The notes below the pieces were generated by a model. It was not told where the DNA came from, did no database searches, and worked only from the letters and a program-made list of their open reading frames with translations. Positions 17,765 to 25,305 of a DNA stretch of 64,000 nt are shown here, one piece after another (positions within the stretch are counted from its first letter, which is position 1; every line of letters begins with the position of its first letter). Origin of the DNA: Rhodococcus opacus. Lineage in GTDB: Bacteria; Actinomycetota; Actinomycetes; Mycobacteriales; Mycobacteriaceae. The translations under genes were made by a program, and so were the position numbers. The stretch is taken from contig NZ_JAAXPA010000003.1 of assembly GCF_012396235.1 (NCBI RefSeq), positions 1 to 64,000 on the forward strand. Direction: 5' to 3'.

Positions 17765-19015
17765 ATGACGCCGCCTGCAGTTCACCTCACCGAACCTGCG
17801 GTCACCGCTCGTCCGTCTCTGCGTCCGCGGATTCCGTCGCCGAGTCGGCGGGGCGCGATGCTGGCGCTTGCCCTCGGCGGGTTCGGTATCGGCACAACGG
17901 AATTCGCGTCCATGGGTCTGTTGCCCGCGATGGCTGCGGGGACCGGGGTGTCGGAGCCGGTTGCCGGGCACTTTGTCTCCGCGTACGCGCTCGGCGTCGT
18001 CGTCGGGGCGCCCACGATCGCGGCGCTGGCCGCCCGCGTCGAGCGGCGCACGCTGCTCATCGCGTTGATGGCCACGTTCGTCGTCGGCAATCTCGCGACC
18101 GCGCTCGCCCCCGGGTACGAGTCGCTGCTGGCGGCCCGGTTCCTCGCCGGACTGCCCCACGGTGCCTACTTCGGGGTCGCAGCGCTGGTTGCCGCGCACC
18201 TGGCGGAACCGGGCAAGCGTGCCAAGGCGGTTGCGACCGTGATGATGGGTCTGTCGGTGGCGAACGTGGTCGGGGTGCCTGCGACGGCGTTCTTCGGTCA
18301 GATGCTGGGCTGGCGGTCCGCGTTCGTGCTCGTGGTGATCATCGGAATCGTGACGCTGGTGGCGTTGGCGCGCCTCGTCCCGCCGCTGGCGGGGGTGCAC
18401 GTGAGCAACCCGGTGGCCGAACTCGGGGCGCTGAGCCGGGTGCAGGTGTGGATGACGCTGATCTTCGCGACGGTCGGGTTCGGCGGCTCGTTCGCGGTGT
18501 ACACGTACATCAGTTCGACGCTCACCGACGTGTCCGGGTTGCCGCACGCGATGGTTCCGGTGGCGTTGATGCTGTTCGGTTCGGGAATGATCCTCGGCAA
18601 CGTCGTGGGTGGCCGCATCGCCGACAACGCGGTGGTGCCCGGGCTGTTCGGGTGCATGATCGCCCTGATCTGCGTTCTCGCGCTGTTCATCGTCGCCGCC
18701 CACAACCCGGTGACGGCGCTGATCGTGCTGTTCTTCATCGGGATGGCGGTGACGGCGATCTTCCCGGCCGTCCAGTCGCGGCTGATGGACGCGGCGGGTG
18801 ACGCGAAGACGCTCGCGTCGACGCTGATCCACGGCGCGTTCAACCTCGCCAACGCGGGTGGTGCGTGGATCGGTGGTGTCGTGATCGCGGCCGGATACGG
18901 CTACACCGCCCCGGCAGCCGTCGGCGCCCTCCTCGGCGTCGCCGGACTGATCGTCCTCACGATCGCGGTCCTCCTCGACCGCCGGCGCCGGGACGAACCG
19001 GCCGCCGGCGGCTGA
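17765..19015 (+). CDS. MFS efflux transporter (AraJ/Cml-like)
   Basis: This 416-residue transporter has 12 predicted membrane helices. The first carries GIGTTEFASMGLLPAMA and the second VVVGAPTIAALAARVERR, the DHA1 antiporter motifs of the AraJ/chloramphenicol-exporter group. ATG 17765 places the first membrane helix about 40 residues in. It ends convergently 4 bases from a broken FadD gene. Drug or sugar export is typical for the group; the substrate is unknown. Confidence 0.83.
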   Translation: MTPPAVHLTEPAVTARPSLRPRIPSPSRRGAMLALALGGFGIGTTEFASMGLLPAMAAGTGVSEPVAGHFVSAYALGVVVGAPTIAALAARVERRTLLIALMATFVVGNLATALAPGYESLLAARFLAGLPHGAYFGVAALVAAHLAEPGKRAKAVATVMMGLSVANVVGVPATAFFGQMLGWRSAFVLVVIIGIVTLVALARLVPPLAGVHVSNPVAELGALSRVQVWMTLIFATVGFGGSFAVYTYISSTLTDVSGLPHAMVPVALMLFGSGMILGNVVGGRIADNAVVPGLFGCMIALICVLALFIVAAHNPVTALIVLFFIGMAVTAIFPAVQSRLMDAAGDAKTLASTLIHGAFNLANAGGAWIGGVVIAAGYGYTAPAAVGALLGVAGLIVLTIAVLLDRRRRDEPAAGG

Positions 19016-19019
19016 CGGT

Positions 19020-19466
19020 TCAGGCGGGAAGGGCTCGGGCGGGAACCTGGACTGAGTAGCGCTCTCGTAGCGTGCCCTTGACGAGTTTCCCGGTGGGGGT
19101 GCGGGGGAGGTCGTCGCTGAAGACGACGTTCCGCGGGACCTTGAACCGGGCGAGCCGGCCCCGCACGTGGTCGAGGAGTTCGCCGGCCAGCGCGTCGTCC
19201 CCGGTCACACCCGGAACGGTCTGGACCACGGCCAGCACCGATTCACCCATCGCCTCGTCGGGGATCCCGATCACCGCGACGTCGAGGACGGCGGGGTGTT
19301 CGGTGAGGGTGTTCTCGATCTCCTGCGGATAGATGTTGACGCCGCCGGAGATGATCATGAACGACTTCCGGTCGGTGAGGAACAGATACCCGTCCTCGTC
19401 GAGGTAGCCGACGTCGCCGGTGGTGGTCCACGTCGGGTGTTGCGGGTGCTGGGCGTCGCGGGTCTT
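19020..19466 (-). pseudogene. FadD acyl-CoA ligase, C-terminal third (rearranged)
   Basis: On the minus strand, from about 19466, the translation starts abruptly at AKTRDAQHPQHPTWTTTGDV and continues through YLFLTDRKSFMIISGGVNIY to TPTGKLVKGTLRERYS. This is a complete C-terminal subdomain of an acyl-CoA ligase. No adenylate-forming core precedes it. The N-terminal part of apparently the same gene begins at 19467 on the opposite strand. The sequence motifs are intact, so the break is recent. Confidence 0.85.
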
Positions 19467-19860
19467 CGCGGGGGAGCTCGCGCTGTTGTCCCACAACTGC
19501 TGGCAGTACCCGGTGCTGAACTTCGCGACCGCCCGGCTCGGTGTGGTCCTCGTGCCGGTCAACTTCATGCTGACCGGCGGGGAGATCGGATACATCCTCG
19601 ACGACTGCGCAGCCGACGCGTTCGTCGTCGAGGACGCCCTGGTGCCGGTTGACGAGAAGGCCCTCGCGGAATCGAAGGGAAGCGTCCGGGTGCGGGCGAC
19701 GATCCCGCTCGGCGATGCGGCCACACCGGACGGCTGGCGTCGCGCCTCCCTCGCCGTCGCCGGAGCGATCGGGCTCCTCTGCCTCGTCGCGATCGTCCGG
19801 AAATACTCGACGCCCGACGTCCAGCAGGCGACCGCCCGCCGGTCCACCGTGGCGGTGTGA
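19467..19860 (+). pseudogene. FadD N-terminal fragment fused to a foreign membrane tail
   Basis: The plus-strand frame reads ALLSHNCWQYPVLNFATARL then GVVLVPVNFMLTGGEIGYIL, diagnostic of a FadD N-terminal domain. Similarity lasts to about 19735 (PDGWR). The frame then runs into an unrelated hydrophobic segment, ASLAVAGAIGLLCLVAIV, ending at 19860, probably the last membrane helix of a lost transporter. The first ~60 FadD residues and the whole ATP-binding core are missing. With the minus-strand piece it forms a head-to-head inverted pair. Confidence 0.75.
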
Positions 19861-19866
19861 GGTGAC

Positions 19867-19906
19867 GTGAGTGGCAAAGTGTGCTGACGCACGCTTTGCC
19901 ACTCAC
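19867..19906. repeat. Family C inverted repeat, copy 1
   Basis: The arms GTGAGTGGCAAAGTGTGC and GCACGCTTTGCCACTCAC flank a 4-base loop. It lies 7 bases beyond the stop of the hydrolase-cyclase gene (minus strand), so it is well placed as its terminator. The second copy (21417-21456) lies just upstream of the same gene. Confidence 0.8.
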
Positions 19907-19912
19907 CTGGGG

Positions 19913-21397
19913 TCAGCGGGACAGTCGGCGCTGCCTCGCGTTGGCGGCGCCGACGAGCGCGCGCAGTGCCTGCGGTGCCCGCTTCGCGGTGCGCAGGATG
20001 GCCTGGTCGATCATGCCCAGCTTCGGCGCGAGTCGCGGAACGGTCCGGGGCGCGTGGTCCGCGTCGGTGAGGGAGTAGAGGGGCCAGCGGTCGGGAACGC
20101 CCTTGAGGTCGTGTTCCCCGGCGTCGGCGAACCGCAGTCCCGAACCCACCACGAGATCGCGCACGGTACGGGACACCAGCACTTCGCCGGCGCGGGCCGT
20201 CGCTCCGATGCGCGCGCCGATGTGGACGGTCATCCCGCTGACGTCGGGACCGTTGCGCTCGACCTGCCCCGCGTGGACGCCGGCCCGCACCTCGAGCCCG
20301 AGTTCGGTGGCGCCGTCGACGACCGCCCGCGCGCACCGGACCGCGGACGCGGGACCGTCGAAGATGCTGAAGGTGCCGTCGCCGGCGACATTGAGGAGCC
20401 GCCCGCCCGCCTTCTCGACGTCGTCGCGGACCTGCCACTCGTGCGCGGCCCGGAGGTCGCGGTAGGCGGCGTCGCCGATCCGCGCAAGCACCTCGGTGGA
20501 CCCGACGACGTCCGTGAACAGTACGGAGGCCAGGTACCGGCCGGTGTCGGATGCCGGGTGCCCACCGGTGGCCAACTGCTCGACATGGTCGATGATCGGC
20601 TTCCACGCCTCCCCGAGCGACGCGCCGGGCGGCGACGGCGGCAACAGGTGGAAACTGCCGGCCGGGATGCGGTCCGCGACGTACTTCGAGGCGGCCACCG
20701 GCACCGGACTGCCGGGGACCAGCAGTGCCCGCGCCGGGCATTGGATGGACGGCAACGTGTCGGAGTAGTCGAGCCGGAAGATCCACTCGAGATGGGCCTG
20801 TGCGACCGCAGGTGTCGCGGAACTGCGCTCGAGCATCGCCATCAGCCGACGGTTGAACGCCGAGTCCTCCTGGGGATCCCACAGGGGAACCGTGCTGCCC
20901 GACCCCCAGTTCCGGGCGGCCCCTCGCCACTCGTCGACGAATTTGTCGCGTTCGGCGCCGGTCCAGTCGGAGGGGTCGTGGTCACCGCCCAGGAGGCGTT
21001 CCGCGAACGGCTGGATCAGGACGACGCCGGTGACCCGTTCCGGTGAGCGGGCGGCGACGAGTGCGACGGCACCGCTCCCGCTGGCAACCCCGACCAGCAC
21101 GGCCTGCCGCATCCCGACCTCGTCCATGATCGCGACGATGTCGTCGGCCTGCTGCTCGAGTGTGGGCAGGTGCTCGACCGGGTCGGACAGCCCCAGTCCC
21201 CGCTGCTGGAAGTACACCGTGCGGGCGAACGTGCTGCCCCGTTCCATCAGGTAGTGGATCTGCGGGTCCGTCCACATGAGGTCGAGGTGCATGTTGATCT
21301 CGAACAGCCACACCACGTCGCGTTCACCCGCGCCCACTACCTGGTACGCCAGCGCATGCCCGTCCCGCTGCACGTAACGGACGGCAGGTGGGTCCAT
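19913..21397 (-). CDS. Alpha/beta-hydrolase-class III nucleotide cyclase fusion
   Basis: This 494-residue two-domain protein resembles mycobacterial Rv1900c (LipJ). Residues 1-270 form an alpha/beta hydrolase fold, but the nucleophile elbow reads LVGVASGSG, with Ala where related proteins have Ser; the hydrolase is probably catalytically dead. Residues ~300-440 form a class III cyclase: metal Asp in VLFTDVVGSTE and in AGDGTFSIFDGP. The transition-state segment is VHIGARI, with His in the usual Asn place. cAMP or cGMP synthesis is likely but may be weak. ATG 21397 is preferred; an upstream in-frame start falls inside the family C repeat. Confidence 0.82.
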   Translation of the reverse strand: MDPPAVRYVQRDGHALAYQVVGAGERDVVWLFEINMHLDLMWTDPQIHYLMERGSTFARTVYFQQRGLGLSDPVEHLPTLEQQADDIVAIMDEVGMRQAVLVGVASGSGAVALVAARSPERVTGVVLIQPFAERLLGGDHDPSDWTGAERDKFVDEWRGAARNWGSGSTVPLWDPQEDSAFNRRLMAMLERSSATPAVAQAHLEWIFRLDYSDTLPSIQCPARALLVPGSPVPVAASKYVADRIPAGSFHLLPPSPPGASLGEAWKPIIDHVEQLATGGHPASDTGRYLASVLFTDVVGSTEVLARIGDAAYRDLRAAHEWQVRDDVEKAGGRLLNVAGDGTFSIFDGPASAVRCARAVVDGATELGLEVRAGVHAGQVERNGPDVSGMTVHIGARIGATARAGEVLVSRTVRDLVVGSGLRFADAGEHDLKGVPDRWPLYSLTDADHAPRTVPRLAPKLGMIDQAILRTAKRAPQALRALVGAANARQRRLSR

Positions 21398-21416
21398 TTC
21401 CCCAGCGTAAACGCAT

Positions 21417-21456
21417 GTGAGTGGCAAAGTGTGCGTCCGCGCACATTGCCACTCAC
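21417..21456. repeat. Family C inverted repeat, copy 2, containing the response-regulator stop
   Basis: The arms GTGAGTGGCAAAGTGTGC and GCACATTGCCACTCAC form a hairpin almost identical to 19867-19906, including the CTGGGG that follows. The stop codon of the response regulator (21453-21455, minus strand) lies within the arm. It separates the two-component system from the hydrolase-cyclase gene and may terminate the former. Confidence 0.8.
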
Positions 21457-22076
21457 CTGGGGAGGGTGCCCAGCTCGCGGGCCCGGGCGATTGCGGAGGT
21501 CCGGGACTTGACGCCGAGTTTGCCGAAGATGTGGACGAGATGGGACTTCACGGTGGTCTCGGAGAGAAAGAGTTCCTTGCCGATCTCCCGATTGGACCGC
21601 CCGGCAGCCACCAACGTCAGCACCTGGATCTCCCGTGGGCTGAGGCTGGTGGCAGGTCGGCGTACGCGGGTCATCAGTTTCGACGCCACGGCCGGGGAGA
21701 GGACGCTGTCGCCGGCCGACGCCGCGCGGACGGCGGCGAGGAGTTCGGGCGGGGGAGTGTCCTTCAGGAGATATCCGGCGGCGCCGGCCGCGACCGCGTC
21801 GAGGATGTCGGCGTCCGTGTCGTAGTTGGTGACGACCAGCACGTGCGGTGGGTTCGGCAGGGACCGCAGGTTCCGGGTGGCGTCCACACCCGAGGTGCCG
21901 GCGCCGAACCGGAGGTCCATGAGCACCAGGTCGACCGGAGTCGTCGCGCACAACGCCACGGCGGCGTCGGCGGTGGCAGCCTCACCGACCACCTCGATGT
22001 CGTCCTCGTGCTCGAGGAGGGCGCGCAGGCCCGCGCGAACGATCGCATGGTCGTCGGCGAGCAGCAGTCGGATCAT
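21453..22076 (-). CDS. LuxR-family (NarL-type) response regulator
   Basis: This 207-residue protein has a receiver domain (LLADDHAIVRAGLRALLEHE; phospho-acceptor Asp in VLMDLRFG; LLKDTPP) and a C-terminal LuxR helix-turn-helix (TSLSPREIQVLTLVAAGRSN, REIGKELFLSETTVKSHL). Its start overlaps the stop of the kinase gene by 4 bases, marking the pair as a two-component system. Divergent placement of the kinase and an ABC transporter suggests the transporter as a target. Confidence 0.92.
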   Translation of the reverse strand: MIRLLLADDHAIVRAGLRALLEHEDDIEVVGEAATADAAVALCATTPVDLVLMDLRFGAGTSGVDATRNLRSLPNPPHVLVVTNYDTDADILDAVAAGAAGYLLKDTPPPELLAAVRAASAGDSVLSPAVASKLMTRVRRPATSLSPREIQVLTLVAAGRSNREIGKELFLSETTVKSHLVHIFGKLGVKSRTSAIARARELGTLPR

Positions 22077-23224
22077 ATGCCGACCTCGAGCGGGAACGAC
22101 ACCGCGACCGCGGTCAGTCCGGGTTCCGACTCCACCGACATCGACCCGTCGAGCAGCTCGACGCGTCGCCGAATCGAATTCAGCCCGAACGCTTTCGACG
22201 GTGCACGGTCGAGGAGTTCGACATCGAAGCCGACGCCGTCGTCGACCACGTCCAACCGGACCGCGTCCTCGTAGTAGGTGAGCGTGATCGCCATCCGGGA
22301 TGCGTGTGCGTGCCGGACCACGTTCGACACCGCACCCTGCGCGATCCGCACCAACGCCGCCTCGACGGGCATCGGCAACCGCACCGGCTCCCCCTCGACC
22401 ACGGCAATGGTGTCGAAGGTGTCGCTCCTCGCCTGCGTGCAGATCCGCGCGAGCGCCTCCGCGAGTGACTGCCCGTCGAGGACGGCGGGTGTGAGATCGC
22501 CGATGAGCTGACGGGTTTCGGCGAGGCTGTCGGCGGCCGTCTCCCGCGCCAACCGGATGCGGTCCCGGGCGGGGTGGTCGGGGGCGGCACGTTCGACGGC
22601 GTGGAGCAGCATCTGAATGCTCGACAGATCCTGCGCGACGGTGTCGTGGATCTCGCGTGCGAGCCGCTCACGTTCGGCCAGGGAGCCGGCGGCACGTTCC
22701 TGCTCGGCGAGTTCGGCTCGGGTTCGGGTCAATTCGTCGATGAGGCGATCGCGTTCGACGGCCTCCCGGTACAACGCCCGGTAGCCGAGGCCGATCGCCA
22801 CCGCGACGCACGCGCCGATCACCGGGCCGACGACACCCGCGACACTCCAGCCGCGGTGCATTCCGGTACCCACGACGGCCACGACGGTCGCGGCTGCGAC
22901 CGCCAGGACTCCCCAGCGTCGCGGCAGCAGATGCAGGTACAGAAAGAACAGCCCGAACGCGAGATAGGCGGCGTCGGGGGCGAGGACCATCAGCGCCACC
23001 CACAGAGCCGTCAGCGCGGCGAGCCACCACGCCCCGCGCAGACGACGCGTCGCTCCCGCCGCGTACACCGCGAGAAACGCCACCGACAGCACCACGATCG
23101 CCGGTGCCTGTGGTGCGTCCGGAAGGACGGCGCGCAGGATCACGACTGCAGTGAGCGCCGCGATCAGCGCATGCAGTCCCAGTTGGAGACCCGCGAACAC
23201 GGGCGTGAGAGGGGAACGGTGCAC
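22073..23224 (-). CDS. NarL-type sensor histidine kinase
   Basis: About 383 residues from GTG 23224. The N-terminal ~160 residues form five or six membrane helices without an extracytoplasmic domain. A coiled helix is followed by the HisKA_3 phosphorylation box LAREIHDTVAQDLSSIQMLL and an HATPase domain (VVDDGVGFDVELLD, GLNSIRRRVELL). Sensors of this layout often detect membrane stress or antimicrobials. GTG 23224 is preferred because the long open frame upstream reads as non-coding, overlapping the ABC promoter. It is divergent from the ABC transporter at 23423. Confidence 0.87.
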   Translation of the reverse strand: MHRSPLTPVFAGLQLGLHALIAALTAVVILRAVLPDAPQAPAIVVLSVAFLAVYAAGATRRLRGAWWLAALTALWVALMVLAPDAAYLAFGLFFLYLHLLPRRWGVLAVAAATVVAVVGTGMHRGWSVAGVVGPVIGACVAVAIGLGYRALYREAVERDRLIDELTRTRAELAEQERAAGSLAERERLAREIHDTVAQDLSSIQMLLHAVERAAPDHPARDRIRLARETAADSLAETRQLIGDLTPAVLDGQSLAEALARICTQARSDTFDTIAVVEGEPVRLPMPVEAALVRIAQGAVSNVVRHAHASRMAITLTYYEDAVRLDVVDDGVGFDVELLDRAPSKAFGLNSIRRRVELLDGSMSVESEPGLTAVAVSFPLEVGI

Positions 23225-23422
23225 CCCGCCCAGCTTATCGACGCGAGCGCACCCGGCATCCATCGAAAGTCGGAACGCGCACCCGACCTTCGACCACCGA
23301 GAATTCCACCCCACGTGCGATGGAACCGTCTCGTGCCCGGGGCACGGTGAGTTCGGAGGCCGTGAGCGCCGCCCCGGCCCGCATCGACTGCGGCGTCGGT
23401 CGTGATCTGGAGAGGACCACCT

Positions 23423-24463
23423 GTGTTCGTCGCATCGAGAGACCTGCGTGCCGCGCGTGGTCGATTCGCGCTGATATCCGTCGTCGTGGTGCTGATCGCG
23501 CTGCTCGTCACGTTTCTCAGCGGTCTCACGGCCGGACTGCGTCACCAGAACGTGTCCGTCGTGGAACGCATCGACGCCGAGTCGGTGGTCTTCGCCGCCT
23601 CCGACGACGGTCCGTCGTTCGACGAGTCCGTGCTGACGTCCGAGCAGGTGGCCGTGTGGCGGCGGAGCGCCGAGTCGGTGCAGCCGATCGGCGTCGGACG
23701 AGGCTCGGCGTCGGCAGTAGGAGGTGCGGCGAAGGGGGTGGCACTGGTCGGCGCGGACGGCGGTGTGGGCGACCGTGCACCGTCCGCGCCGGGAACCGTG
23801 ATCCTCGGGGCCGGCGCGGCGCGATCCCTCGGCGTCGGCGCCGGCGACCGTCTCACCGTCGGCGACGTCACGTTCGCCGTGACCGCGGTCCGCGGCGACG
23901 ACTGGTACGGCCACAGCCCGGCCGTGTGGATGACGCTCGCCGACTGGCAGCACGCGAACCCACGCGGGGGTGCGGCGACGGTGCTCGCGGTGTCCGGCGG
24001 GGACGACGCCACGAACGCCGTCGCGGGGACGACCTCACGAAGTGTGGCCGACTCCTTCTCCGCCATCGGCTCCTATACCTCCGAGAACGGGTCGCTGACG
24101 TTGATGACGGTGATGCTGTTCGCGATCTCCGCACTGGTGATCGGCGCGTTCTTCACGGTCTGGACCCTGCAGCGCACCCCCGATGTCGCGACGTTGAAGG
24201 CCCTCGGCGCGTCCACCGGGTCGCTCGTGCGGGACGCGCTCGGGCAGGCGCTCGTCGTCCTGCTCGCCGGTGTGGGTGTCGGTGCCGGGACGGCGGCGGT
24301 GGCCGGGTCGATGATCGGCGACGCCGTGCCGTTCGTGCTCGACATCGCCACCACTGTCCTGCCCGCCACCGCCCTCGTCGGGCTGGGCCTCCTCGGCGCC
24401 GCGTTCGCGCTCCGCTTCCTGTTCACCACCGACCCCCTCACCGCCCTCGGGAGCACACGATGA
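23423..24463 (+). CDS. ABC transporter permease, FtsX/MacB-like
   Basis: This 346-residue permease begins with RDLRAARGRFALISVVVVLI, the typical N-terminal helix of FtsX-like permeases. A ~200-residue extracytoplasmic domain and three more helices near residues 235-340 follow. GTG 23423 has the ribosome site GGAGAGG seven bases upstream. The ATPase gene overlaps its stop (ATGA). This permease/ATPase unit beside a NarL-type two-component system resembles antimicrobial-peptide or lipoprotein export modules. Confidence 0.85.
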   Translation: MFVASRDLRAARGRFALISVVVVLIALLVTFLSGLTAGLRHQNVSVVERIDAESVVFAASDDGPSFDESVLTSEQVAVWRRSAESVQPIGVGRGSASAVGGAAKGVALVGADGGVGDRAPSAPGTVILGAGAARSLGVGAGDRLTVGDVTFAVTAVRGDDWYGHSPAVWMTLADWQHANPRGGAATVLAVSGGDDATNAVAGTTSRSVADSFSAIGSYTSENGSLTLMTVMLFAISALVIGAFFTVWTLQRTPDVATLKALGASTGSLVRDALGQALVVLLAGVGVGAGTAAVAGSMIGDAVPFVLDIATTVLPATALVGLGLLGAAFALRFLFTTDPLTALGSTR

Positions 24464-25170
24464 CCACCCCCGCCCTCACCCTCGCCGCCGTCACCCTCAC
24501 CTACCCCGACGGCGCGGGACGCGTCACCGCCCTCGACTCGGTGTCGCTGACCCTCGGCCGGGGTGAGATCGCCGCGATCACCGGTCCGTCCGGTTCCGGA
24601 AAGTCGACGCTCCTCGCGGTGGCGTCGACGCTGATCCGGCCCGACTCGGGCTCCGTCCGGCTGGGCACCACCGAACTCACCGCGCTGAGCCGGCGGGAGG
24701 CGTCCACGCTGCGGCGCGACCGGATCGGCATCGTGTTCCAGCAGCCCAATCTGGTGTCGTCGTTGACGGCCCTCGAACAATTGGAGGTGATGGCGCATCT
24801 CGGGCAGCGGATGTTCGTGCCGCGGCGGGCCGGGCGCGCGAAGGCTCGCGACCTGCTCGACGCCGTCGGCCTCGCAGATCACGCCGGGAAGAGGCCCGCG
24901 CAGTTGTCGGGTGGGCAGCGGCAGCGGGTCAACCTGGCCCGGGCGCTGATGAACGATCCGTCGCTGCTGGTCGTCGACGAGCCGACCAGCGCGCTCGATC
25001 AGGAACGGGGCGCCGCGATCATGGATCTGATCCTCGGTGTCGTGCGAGAACGCGAGGTCGCGACGCTGCTCGTGACACACGACCGCACGCATCTGTGCAG
25101 AATGGATGCAGTCCACCGCGTAGTCGACGGCTCTCTCACCCGTGAGCACTTGTTAACCGCGGAAGGTTAA
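24460..25170 (+). CDS. ABC transporter ATP-binding protein, LolD/MacB-like
   Basis: This 236-residue ATPase carries Walker A GPSGSGKST, Q-loop FQQPNLVSSLTALE, signature LSGGQRQRVNLARALMNDPS, Walker B LLVVDEPTSALD and H-loop VTHD. It powers the permease at 23423, whose stop it overlaps. The last ten residues (TREHLLTAEG) and the stop codon are encoded by the family A inverted repeat at 25139. The repeat therefore appears to have inserted into, or replaced, the original gene end. Confidence 0.92.
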   Translation: MTTPALTLAAVTLTYPDGAGRVTALDSVSLTLGRGEIAAITGPSGSGKSTLLAVASTLIRPDSGSVRLGTTELTALSRREASTLRRDRIGIVFQQPNLVSSLTALEQLEVMAHLGQRMFVPRRAGRAKARDLLDAVGLADHAGKRPAQLSGGQRQRVNLARALMNDPSLLVVDEPTSALDQERGAAIMDLILGVVREREVATLLVTHDRTHLCRMDAVHRVVDGSLTREHLLTAEG

Positions 25171-25184
25171 TAAGTACGCACAGG
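25139..25184. repeat. Family A inverted repeat, copy 2, supplying a gene's 3' end
   Basis: The 46-bp hairpin has arms CCCGTGAGCACTTGTTAAC and GTTAATAAGTACGCACAGG. It has the same length and loop size as copies at 9116 and 42724, with a few arm mismatches. The ATPase reading frame runs through the left arm and stops at TAA 25168-25170 in the right arm. Confidence 0.8.
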
Positions 25185-25246
25185 TGTGAATAACATGTTT
25201 CTTCCAAAGTCAAGGGTTGACGTTTCTCATGTGCGTGAGATTACAT

Positions 25247-25274
25247 CTTAGTGGTAAGCCTTTGAGGGCTTAAG
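25247..25274. promoter_or_regulatory. Candidate MarR operator upstream of the transporter
   Basis: CTTAGTGGT, a 9-base spacer ending in TTTG, and AGGGCTTAAG form a degenerate form of the inverted repeat at 36950-36976. It lies 32 bases before the MFS start at 25306. The intergenic stretch 25185-25305 holds no other recognisable feature. Confidence 0.5.
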
Positions 25275-25305
25275 TAAATGCCTCGACCCAACCCTGAGGA
25301 TGCTC

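Noticed and set aside
17765-19015. Naming the MFS protein a chloramphenicol resistance gene
   Set aside because: It belongs to the wider AraJ/Cml-like group, but sequence motifs do not fix the substrate.
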